64,000 bases of DNA from Dichetophora obliterata (Eukaryota > Arthropoda > Insecta > Diptera > Sciomyzidae). This document shows positions 10,738 through 19,365 of this stretch, one piece after another. A program made the position numbers and the translations under genes. The notes under the pieces were generated by a model. It was not told the origin of the DNA. It made no database searches and saw only the letters and a program-made list of their open reading frames with translations. The stretch spans positions 26,067,318-26,131,317 of the forward strand of contig OY986436.1 of the NCBI GenBank assembly GCA_963920525.1, given 5' to 3'. Within the stretch, counting starts at the first letter, position 1; each line of letters begins with the position of its first letter.

Positions 10738-10960
10738 GGATGGAATCAATCAATTCTAACAATCTGCTTAATGCAGAACCGCTTAGTTTGTGTCGTAAAA
10801 CGTATGCTAGAGTTGAGTTGAAGACTTCAGATGTTGGTACCGGAGATTCTAGAACAAATCGATCTTTTCCAGCAATCGGATCTTCACTATCCGTGTCTGA
10901 TGCACAATTTTTTGATTCTGGAAAAGATGAGTGACCAGCGAATTCATCATCTTAATTAAA
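10738..10960 (-). pseudogene. Unassigned acidic coding fragment
   Basis: The minus strand is open across about 70 codons. It starts with an acidic, Ser-rich stretch (ESKNCASDTDSEDPIAGKD) and ends with a helical segment (TLAYVLRHKLSGSALSRLL). The composition resembles the N-terminus of transposase-associated proteins with a short helical domain after an acidic leader. It is not part of the BEL/Pao domain that follows it. I cannot name the family. It has no visible start codon in good context. Confidence 0.3.
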
Positions 10961-11756
10961 AACTTTAACTGATTATACGGTACAAACAAACATTTCTCTG
11001 TCAAATTTCGTTTAGAAAATCTGCTTAATTTTTGCGTGTTGGTTTATGTTTTTATAGAGCAATAATTTTAAAACTCACCATTCCTTTCAATAAAACTGTT
11101 TGCACACGTTGTCTCAAGTATTGTTAGTGGCATTGCTATTATACCCACAGGAGTGGATTACCTTCTTTGTTTGGGTTTGCTTACACCTGATATACTAATG
11201 ATAAACTTTAAAAAAAAAAACTTAGAAATTTACGTTTGAAAAATCTTACTCAAAATTGTATGTCACAACATCAAAGCCGTTCAAAATTTTGGTGAATCGA
11301 AAAAAATCGACAAACCAAAGGACAAAAATTTGTTAGTTAAATAAAAAAAGCTCAAATATATAAAATAACTTAAAATATATAAAATACATAAAAGAAACCA
11401 ATATTTTGCATTCAATGCCATGATAATGCCCATCCAATTGCCTACCACTACCTGCTTGTACTCTGCTCTGCACATTCCCTGCCAAGTTGCTTCCACTGAA
11501 CGCCACTTGCATGCTCTCTTATACATTTTTGAGCCTCTGTTATCCAGTCTGCTGTTCTGTACAGTGGCAGTCAACTGACTGGTTTCGGTACAATTCCCGC
11601 CCTGCCCTGCCAAAATTGGGCCAAAATAATTTAATTTCTATTCCAATAAACAGACTACCTGTCTGCCGTTTTAAGTTCATTTTCCGGCCTAAAATTTTGT
11701 CAGGGGTACATACTTTTATTAAAATAATTTTTTGACTTAAGCTCATTTGTGTATAT
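10961..11756. other. No supported gene; GC-richer block at 11400-11700
   Basis: 11400-11700 is noticeably less AT-rich than its surroundings. It contains an AATAAA near 11645 followed by a stretch ending GTCAGGGGTACA, a texture like the end of an LTR. No second copy exists in the window to confirm this. Short overlapping ORFs on both strands resemble nothing I know. Confidence 0.3.
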
Positions 11757-12192
11757 TAGAGTGGGGCGATTAGTATGCAAGGGAAAAAGTGTTAATCGGC
11801 GCTTCGTATTTCTGATTCTTGGGATTGTACTGAGCAAAAAAGTCCACAAGACCATGCGTCTACGGTGAAAATCGAGCTTCCAGATTTTGACTTGCAGTTT
11901 TTTCTCAGACTTTTGTCGCGTTTTTTTTTTTTTTTTGATATTTTGGCCTATAACAGCCAAGCCATTGAGATTTTTGTCTTAGTATTGGATCGAAAATCTC
12001 AATGATTTGGCTGTTATAGGCTAAAATATTACAAAAAAAACGTGACAAAAGTCTCAGAAAAAACTGCAAGTCAAAATCTGGAAGCTTGATTTTCACCGTA
12101 GACGTATGGTCTAGTGGACTTTGTTGCTCAGTACAATACCTAGAATCAGAAACGCCAAGCTCCCATTAAGATGTTCAAATCGTCCCACCCTA
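11757..12192. mobile_element. 436-bp palindromic hAT-like MITE with 8-bp target duplication
   Basis: The two halves are inverted repeats of each other over most of their length (arms about 210 bp, hinge near 11985). The ends are TAGAGTGGGGCGATT and AATCGTCCCACCCTA. GTGTATAT lies immediately outside both ends, at 11749-11756 and 12193-12200, as a perfect 8-bp duplication. An 8-bp duplication with YARNG-type ends is characteristic of hAT transposition. There is no coding capacity, so it would depend on a transposase elsewhere. Confidence 0.85.
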
Positions 12193-12340
12193 GTGTATAT
12201 ACTTAATAAATTCGGGACTTCACCACGGACTTTATTTTTTATAAAACAATTCATGTCAAACGAAACAAAAACATTTTTTCTTTTATTTTATTGCTTATTT
12301 TTGGAAGCAACTGCTTTTTTTTTTTGTTTCGCTATGCTGC

Positions 12341-13085
12341 TTGTACCAGGAAAACCTCATTGTGTGTCAACTCAATCTACACCATAGTAGGGCAGCATCA
12401 GCAATGTTGATGCGTTGCATGGAGGAGGATGGAATTGACATAGCAATGCTTCAGGAACCTTGGATTATTCACAATAGAATTAAAGGTCTCTCAGAGCGAA
12501 AGGCCACGCTGTACCAACCAGTAACAGATGGCAGACGACGGACTTGTATCTTGGTGAGACATGGTATACTAGCGGTACATATGCCACACCTATGTTCCCC
12601 GGATCTCACCGTTGTGAGAATTGGGGATGGTTCAGGTGCTTGTATGGTAGCTTCAGCGTATCTTCCCTACGACTCTCCAGACCAACCACCTTCAAAAGAG
12701 GTGGAGAATCTGGTAAAGTACTGTGAGGAAAGGAACATTGTAGTGATGATAGGATGTGATGCTAATGCGCACAATACTGCGTGGGGTAGCACCAACAACA
12801 ACGACAGAGGAGAGCAATTGCTTGAGTTTGTGGAGAGGTACAATCTGTTGGTAGCAAATAGAGGAGCACAACCGACTTTCGTTGATGCGAGGCGAGCGGA
12901 AGTGATTGATGTAACTCTCATCTGCAGGAAGATTCTGAACAGAATAAAAATTGGAGGGTCGTGGATAGGCTAACCATGTCGGTCCACAGATCCATATAGT
13001 TTGAATTCAAGTACGGAATCCGACGCCAGCGGAATAGCAGGAAGGTCAGGATTCCCAAGAATACAGATCCTGCGAAATATAAGGC
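12341..13085 (+). pseudogene. Endonuclease domain of the 12.3-15.5 kb element
   Basis: The frame starts near the N-terminal LNLHHSRAAS motif, followed by AMLQEPWI, CMVASAYLPYDS, the GCDANAHNTAWGS catalytic block, NRGAQPTFVDARR and EVIDVTL. These are the apurinic-endonuclease-like signatures of R1/LOA/I elements. At about 12945 one base is lost or gained and the frame continues as NWRVVDRLTMSVHRSI, with a TAG stop next, then FEFKYGIRRQR. The domain would cut the chromosomal target to prime reverse transcription. Key catalytic residues (E, D-x-N, H) appear intact, but the expected D-H near SDHRYI is altered to VHRSI. Confidence 0.8.
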
Positions 13086-13089
13086 GAAG

Positions 13090-15117
13090 TTGAGGGAAAC
13101 ACTGACCCAAAAAGCGATAAAAGTACCAGGGAATACGGTGGAAGTAGAAAGTCATGTCAAACACCTTAGCTCGGCCATGGTCGAAGCCTACGAGGTGGCA
13201 TGCCCAATACTTTCAGTAGACGATGGTGATCCAACGCCATGGTGGTGCACGGAAATTGAATCTCTGAAGAAAAAGGTTAGGAAGGCCTTCAACCTGCACA
13301 TGAGAGGGGGAACCCCAGAAACATGGGCAAATTACAAGGCACGGAAAAGGGAACTGAAGTACCTCATACGACAACGGAAAAGGCAGTCGTGGAGAGACTT
13401 CTGTTCTGGGATGGAAACTATATCAGAAGCATGTAGGCTTCAGAAAATGGTTTCAAAAGACCCATTCTCCAAAGTGGGACTGATCCGAAAGAAGGATGGA
13501 ACCATGGCAGAGAACCTAGAGGAGTCCATAGAAGTTCTGATGGAGGTGCACTTTCCTGGAAGTTTTAAGTCTGATGACCCGTGGACACCCTTGAAGAAAG
13601 GAATGCACAGGGTTGACAGGCTGGAAGCCGAAAGGATGATCACTATGGACTGGGTGAGGAGTGCTATACGCTCATTTGCTCCGTACAAAACATCAGGGAT
13701 GGACGGTATATTCCCTGCTATGATGCAGTGGGGGGAAGATCTCATTGCACCTAGGCTGTGGGGTATATTCGTTACTTGCCTAGCGACTGGGTATGTTCCG
13801 AGAGTCTGGAGAGAGGCGAAAGTTGTCTTTCTTCCGAAGCCCGGAAAAAAAGATTATGCGGAGGCAAAGTCGTTCAGACCGATCAGCCTAACATCTTTTC
13901 TCCTGAAAACGATGGAAAGAGTGATGGTTGACTGTCTTGAGAGCACCTCGCTGACGCAAAGTCCTCTGAGTAGATGCCAACATGCATATAGAGCAGGTAG
14001 GTCTACGGAGAGTGCTCTTCACGAATTGGTAAGAGTGACTGAAAAGGAGGTATTTTCAGGATAGGGTGCTTTCGACAAAATATGCTTTGGAAGGCTGCGG
14101 CAAGCCCTGACAGAACGCAATGTAAGCCCAATGATAGCAAATTGGGTGGACAATATGCTCAAACACAGGGCTGTCAACATGCAGAATGGTAGAGTAAAGA
14201 CTAGAGGTAGAGTAAGTAGAGGATGTCCTCAGGGCGGGGTGTTATCGCCAACCCTGTGGAACATAACTGTGGACTCACTACTGGTTAGACTGGATGAATC
14301 GGGCATACACACGATAGGGTATGCAGATGACATTGCGTTGGTGGTCCGCGGCAAGTTCATTGACACCATCTCTGACATCATGAAGGGAGCACTCCGAATG
14401 GTGGAGGAGTGGTGTCGAGAACAAGGCCTTACTGTAAACGCAGGCAAGTCAGACAATATTCTCTTTACTAGAAAGAGGGTAGGCCTGAGTACAGAACCAC
14501 TCAGACTTTTTGGAGCTGAAATCAACATGTCCACGAAAGTTTAATATCTAGGGGTAACCCTTGATAGCAAACTGAACTGGAACGAGCATGTAGAAGATAG
14601 GATTCAAAGAGCCAAGAGGGTTCTGTTCCAGTGCAGACGCGTTTGTGGTCTCAAATGGGGGCTAAACCCAGAGGCTATGAAATGGGTTTACACTATGATG
14701 GTTAGACCTGTCATCACGTACGCTTCGGTGATTTGGTGGACAAAAGTCAGCCAGAAAACCATTAAGAAGAGACTGGACAGAGTCCAATGGCTGGCGTGTG
14801 TTGGAATAACAAATGCAATACGCACCACTCCAACAAGCGCAATGGAGGTTCTGTTAGTTATGCTGCCGTTGGATTTAGAAATAAAGAAAACAGCGGCGCT
14901 GTCAGCCCTCAGGATGTTGCGAAATGCTACGTGGCATGGGGCAACGGCCCTGCATGGTCATATTCGCATCCTTGATATTGTACAGAGAGATGTCAGGGAG
15001 GCGTTTATGCCTATGGATGGAAGGCAGAGAGTAAAAATAACAGGAAAATGTTATAAAACTCTTATAACGGATGGAGCCGTTTGTGAAAAGTTATCCGATA
15101 CAATCGAAGGACTTTAA
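13090..15117 (+). pseudogene. Reverse transcriptase and thumb of the 12.3-15.5 kb element
   Basis: The motifs run in order: HFPGSFKSDDPW, YKTSGMDGIFPAM, PRVWREAKVVFLPKPGKKD, SFRPISLTSFLLKTMERV, CQHAYRAGRSTESALHELV. An in-frame TAG near 14062 follows, then GAFDKICF, RGCPQGGVLSPTLWN, the catalytic YADDIAL (near 14322-14340) and VEEWCREQGLTVNAGKS. A TAA at about 14542 comes before YLGVTLDSKLNW, then MVRPVITYASVIWW and LACVGITNAIRTTPTSAMEV. The frame ends at 15117 with ITDGAVCEKL. The polymerase core is otherwise well preserved, so the element died by point mutation rather than truncation. Confidence 0.85.
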
Positions 15118-15401
15118 GCTGGCTTACTGCACTGGTCACAGGACACGGTCCCTTCATGTACCATCTCGGGAAGATGACTCTGACCGAGGACGATGCGTGT
15201 AGGTTATGCCTAGAGGAGCCGGAAACAGCAGCACACATTCTGTGCCAGTGTCCGGCGCTGGCAAGCATAAGATTGACCACTCTGGGACGCCCATTTATTG
15301 GCGAAGCCGAGATTGGTCAACTAACCTATAAGGATATGCTTGAGGTGACAAAGGATGCTTACACGAAGAGCATGCTCACGTACGAGTACTCCGAGCAGTA
15401 G
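15118..15401 (+). pseudogene. C-terminal zinc knuckle of the 12.3-15.5 kb element
   Basis: After a frame change the plus strand reads CTGHGPFMYHLGKM, then the knuckle C-R-L-C-x7-E-T-A-A-H-I-L-C-Q-C-P-A-L, then YKDMLEVTKDAYTKSML to a stop at about 15401. This C-x2-C ... H-x4-C module closes ORF2 of R1, LOA and I elements and helps bind template or target. The RNase H domain expected between the thumb and this module in I/LOA elements is missing. The sister elements at 42.5-44.7 kb and 55.0-57.3 kb do retain RNase H remnants. Confidence 0.75.
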
Positions 15402-15604
15402 TACCCTTTGTCCAATAGGGGACGAAAAGGGACCCACTGTGGTCTGCTTCGGCAAATCCCCAACTTATTATATATATGCTGCTTGTGCCAAAAAGAGATT
15501 AGTAGAGAGCAACATGGAATTTATTAAGACACTCGCAATACAACCGAGAGAAAAGAAAACGATTGATCAATGCGTCTGAGCTCGGATGATTTCTTAAAAA
15601 AATT

Positions 15605-16718
15605 ACTTACTTGGTTGGCGCTACAACCGTATGTCGGCCTTGGCCTAATCTAAGGTTGCGGACAGAGTAAACGCTGATTCAGACAGACAGGCAGACAGGC
15701 GCAGGCAATAACCTGCAAAGCAAAAGCAAAAAGAAGAGATAGCAAAAAAAGCAAAGCTAACATATATCTCGCTTGCTCTCATAGTTTTTCTGAGACTATC
15801 TGCCTGCCTGTCTGAATCAGCGTTCACTCTGTCCACAACCTAGGAATCTGCACCAGCCATTTCTATCTCTCGCTTGCTGGCACCGGTTGAAAATTCCAAA
15901 CTGCATCAGGTTGTCCTCTACTTGGCCTTTCCAACGAAGATGCGGTCGTACTCTTCTGCGTTGACCACCGCTGGGTACCGAATCGAATATTTTCTTCACT
16001 GGAGCATAGTCTTTCATGCGCTGAACATGACCTAGCCAGCGAAGTCGCTCGTACAGTTCATCATTCCACCGTATTCGGTACTCGCCATTGACGCAGATTG
16101 GTCCGTCTCGAATGCTCCTTAAGTCCTTTCATCTGAACTGCTCAGCGTCCAGGTTTGTGATGCATAAAGTAAGACGGGCATGATGAGCGATTTATAGAGC
16201 GCGTTTTTCGTACGTCGAAAGAGGGCTCTGCTTCTCAATTGCCTACTAAGCCCAAAGTAACACCTGTTGGCAAGAGTTATTCTTCGTTTGATCACAATGC
16301 TTATGTCGTTGGTTGAGTTTATGCTGGATCCCATATATACGAAGTCTTTCACAAGCTTCAAGAAGGTATTTTCAACTGTAACGTGGGTTCCAAGATGCTG
16401 GGACTATTTGTTTGTTGACACCAAGTATTTCGTCTTATCTGCATTCACTGCCAGACCTATTCGCGCGTATTATGGCTAATGATATCTATGTCACTAATAC
16501 TGATGACATACACATATTTATTTATTATTATTGTGCCGCTACGTCTCAGATCAGCAGCTTGGAAGATCTTCTCCATCATCAGGTTGAAAAAGTCGCACGA
16601 TAATTAATCACCTTGTCTGAAACCTCGTTTGTTAACAAATGGTTGGGAGAGGTCCTTTCCAATTTTAACTGTGCTGCTGATGTTGCTCAGTGTCATCCTG
16701 CAAAGTCGTATTACACAG
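15605..16718 (-). pseudogene. RTE retrotransposon, RT C-terminal half and 3' tail
   Basis: From 16718 leftward the minus strand reads RLCRMTLSNISSTVKIGKD, KRGFRQGD, LSCDFFNLMMEKIFQ, GLAVNADKTKYLVS, FVYMGSSIN, RRTKNALYKSLIMPVLLYA, SQTWTLSSSDE and then VRPHLRWKGQVEDNL. These are hallmark motifs of the RTE clade (FERKILR/GRP-x-LRW type end). Several frameshifts and stops are present. The 3' end is a short (GTAA)n-like tail at about 15605. A 187-bp MITE interrupts it at 15654-15840. It appears to be the last third of the same RTE element whose other parts lie at 18003-18252 and 22080-23268. Confidence 0.8.
15654..15840. mobile_element. 187-bp MITE in the RTE element, PIF/Harbinger-like
   Basis: The termini are GGTTGCGGACAGAG and its inverted partner CTCTGTCCACAACC. 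The inverted match extends over about 35 bp into CGCTGATTCAGACAG. The uninterrupted RTE copy at 46.1 kb gives the empty site CTAAGAAT. Here the flanks are CTAA at the left and TAGGAAT at the right, so the duplication is TA(A/G), 3 bp. A 3-bp TWA-type duplication with GG-starting ends points to PIF/Harbinger. There is no ORF. Confidence 0.7.
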
Positions 16719-16844
16719 TTAGAAATTTTTTAATCCCAACTTTGGTTTAAAGGAATTTTTAATCTAAAAAGTATTATTTTTTAATCCAAACATTAGTAGT
16801 AACTTAGCTGGGTCTCAAACCCACGTTCCTGAAAAGAACTTACT

Positions 16845-17720
16845 TGCATTCGAAATGAAGTCGCAAGTTGCGTTTAATCATGCCACGCGATATTTCTACA
16901 ATATTCAGAGATTTGACCATATAACTCAGTTCAAAAAAAGTATTCTTGGCTGTGGCATTATTAACTATCTTAACGTAAGAAATTGCATTTTCCTACATGG
17001 ACTTATTTACTCCAAAACTCCCTGGTACCTCTTTGAAAAACTCAATTTTTGTCAGGCAGTAAGAATAAAAATATTTTTAATACCAACATAATATTATTTA
17101 AACTCAACTAGGTTATTTTTCATTAATGCCATTAGATTATGGAATAGTTTACCAAACACTATTAAATCTTTGGAAAGAAAAGATGACTTTAAGCAGGCCA
17201 TATTTAACTACTTCACTTAAAAGTTGTGTGTGGGAACTGATAGAAATCATTTTTCTCTTCTGTATCTATGTTCTATGACTCTATGCTCTTTTACTCCCTT
17301 TTCCAGCTGTTTATTCTATAAATTCTTTAAATTCTAGTTATTAAATTAAAAAAATTATAATTTTTTATAAATTTTTTCAACTTTGCCGCAGTGCATTTCC
17401 TTATAGAGTGTCGGGTATGACGATCCCGCGGATCCTGAGAATTGTTCTTGTTTTTAATTCTATTTATGTACCTTTATATCGGTCCAAATCATTCTAAATT
17501 TGTAAAAATCCTGAGAAAAATGTAATCGTTATGATTTAGATATAAAAATAAATATAAATAATAATAATAATAAGTCCATTATTAAAACTAAATTACAATA
17601 TTAATATACAATACAATATTATTATTAAGCTTTTATCTTTGTATTTCAAAAGCACATGTTCTTAAAATACTAATATTGAATATCAAATAAATAAATAAAT
17701 AAATTAATAAATAAAATAAA
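16845..17720 (+). mobile_element. 3' fragment of a CR1/Jockey-like element inside the RTE
   Basis: The plus strand reads VAFNHATRYFYN, FKKSILGCGIINYLNVRNC, LIYSKTPWYLFEKL, then after a stop STRLFFINAIRLWNSLPNTI, ending near 17220. It shares this C-terminal block with elements at 19.75-20.1 kb and 37.1 kb, so all three belong to one family. The 3' UTR runs to an (AAAT)n tail at about 17687-17720. A degenerate tRNA-like stretch follows at 17745-17830. The fragment separates two RTE pieces on the opposite strand. Confidence 0.7.
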
Positions 17721-17744
17721 TTCAAAATGACGCGAAACTTTGTT

Positions 17745-17830
17745 AACAACTGAGATGGACGAGTGAACAAGGTGTTGGACCAGCACAACATAGGACGTGT
17801 GTTCAAATCATGAGCTGGTCAGAAAAGTTT
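17745..17830 (+). repeat. Degenerate tRNA-like SINE head
   Basis: GATGGACGAGTGAACAAGG resembles a pol III A box. GTGTTCAAATCATGAGC lies at the right distance to be a decayed B box (GGTTCRANNCC). No cloverleaf can be folded convincingly, so this is a weak call. Confidence 0.3.
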
Positions 17831-18002
17831 TTTATTTTAAGTTAATATATATATTGATTTTTTTAAACTTTTGCGAATTAAAAACCAATCTTTTTTGGTT
17901 TGAAAAATTTTAAACTTTTCTTTATATTAAAAAGTAATCTTTTTTTGGTGTTGTCTTATACGTTATCCAAAAAAGTTTAAAATTTAGTCAGTAGTTTAGT
18001 AG

Positions 18003-18252
18003 TAGTTTTTAGTAGGTGGAGTACAAGTGATTCTTTATTGGGCTGTCGAAGGCGGCTTTGTAGTCGACAAAAAGATGGTAGGTGTCGATTTGCTTTTCAT
18101 TGGTCTTCTCCAAGATTTGTCGTAGCGTGAACATTTTGTCGATCGTAGACTTTTCAGGTCTGAAGCCATACTGATAAGGTACAATCATTTAGTTTACAAT
18201 GGGCTTCAATCTTTCACATAAAGCGCTCGACAGGACCTGATATGCGATATTA
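18003..18252 (-). pseudogene. RTE retrotransposon, RT fingers/palm segment
   Basis: Minus-strand translation gives IAYQVLSSALCERLKPIVN, a stop, then YQYGFRPEKSTIDKMFTLRQ, ILEKTNEKQIDTYHLFVDY and KAAFDS. These match the RTE reverse transcriptase between motifs 1 and A, including the catalytic F-V-D-Y-K-A-A-F-D. The next motif expected downstream (RLCRMTLSN) begins at 16718, so the intervening 1.3 kb is an insertion. About 14 residues are lost at that junction. Confidence 0.75.
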
Positions 18253-19365
18253 TTTATTTATTTAAGTCAAAGAATAACTAATTCCATACTGACAATTTAT
18301 AACTTAAAAATATACTAAATCTATTAGTAAATGTTGTTCAGATACTTTTTAATGATATATTTAGAAAAGGAAAAACCTAACGCAAAAGAATTTATGATTA
18401 AGTTTTTTCAGTGAGAGTTCCCGAAATGGGGTCATATAATGCATAATTAGTTTTTTTGATACTTATAAAAAAATTTACTAAATTTCTCAAATTTCTGATA
18501 GGTACATTGAAATGCATTAACTGCAAAAGTGCAGGAGAATCTATTGAACCACTAACAATATCATATATAAATAATAATGACAATATGGTACCTCTACATT
18601 ATAGCGTTTTTAGATTAAAAAGTTTACAACAATCAAAGTACGAGTGATTAGCATCACACAGATTTAATTGACAAACTGCAAAGCGAGTAAATCTCTTTTG
18701 AATGCACTCCAAGCAATGTATATGTGTTGAATAAAAAGGTCTCCAGATAACAATAGCATACTCTAATTTTGAACGAACAAAAGAAGTATATAACAAATGC
18801 AGAGTAAATGGATCAGAGAAATCACAACTATTTCACAATACAAAAGCTAACACAGAGTAAGATTTGGATATAATATAGTTAAGATGGCTGACAAAAGTGA
18901 ATTTAGAATCCAATATTACACCAAGATCAGTAATTTCATCAACTTTTTTTAATATAAGAGCCCTCAATGTTATATAAATAATAAGACGCATTAAGAGTTT
19001 TCACAAATTTAATATAGAAGCACTTGTTGATATTTAGAAAAAGCTTATTATTATAACACCAATGCAGAAGGTTATTAACATCAGATTGTAATTTTCATCT
19101 TTAGAATTACAGATGATAGAATAGACTTTTAAAGCATCCGCGTATAAAAGATATTTGGAATAATTGAAACATCTGCTAATGTCCTTTATAAATAACAAAA
19201 AAAGCAGTGGACCTAAAATGCTGCCTTGAGGAACACCAGATGTTGCTATAAAAGCGAAAGATTGACTATTTTCAACTACAACATAAGAAAGTCTATTGGT
19301 TAAATATGTCCTTTAACCAGGCTAAATATTTAGAGTGAAAGCCGATATGAGCCAATTTTTATTTT
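18253..19365 (-). pseudogene. CR1-type element fragment (copy X), heavily decayed
   Basis: The minus strand shows scattered blocks: LAHIGFHSKYLAWLKDIF near 19350, SDVNNLLHWCYNNKLFLN, then SFVRSKLEYAIVIWRPF, HCLECIQKRFTRFAVCQL and a C-terminal block MSLLFIYDIVSGSIDSPALL. The same C-terminal block occurs in the element at 58.4-59.8 kb, so the two are one family. There are many stops and frameshifts. The 3' tail (TAAATAAATA-like) abuts the RTE sequence at about 18252. Its 5' boundary coincides with the 3' tail of the next element at 19366. Confidence 0.65.

Larger units (their letters stand above)
12338..15460 (+). mobile_element. I/LOA/R1-type non-LTR retrotransposon, nearly full ORF2
   Basis: This contiguous plus-strand element carries endonuclease (12341-13085), reverse transcriptase and thumb (13090-15117) and a C-terminal zinc knuckle (15156-15400). 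It is inactivated by at least one frameshift (near 12945) and stops in the endonuclease, RT fingers and thumb. Its codon use and GC content are clearly higher than the flanks. An ORF1 is not visible; the 5' end is close to the hAT-like MITE at 11757-12192. No RNase H is present, which could be native (R1-like) or due to deletion near 15100. Confidence 0.8.

Noticed and set aside
11400..11709. Solo LTR
   Set aside because: AATAAA and an LTR-like end are suggestive, but without a second copy or target duplication it cannot be supported.
12667..12921. Minus-strand gene opposite the endonuclease
   Set aside because: Mirror frame of the GC-richer retrotransposon coding strand; the same applies to 13440-13745 and 14229-14534.
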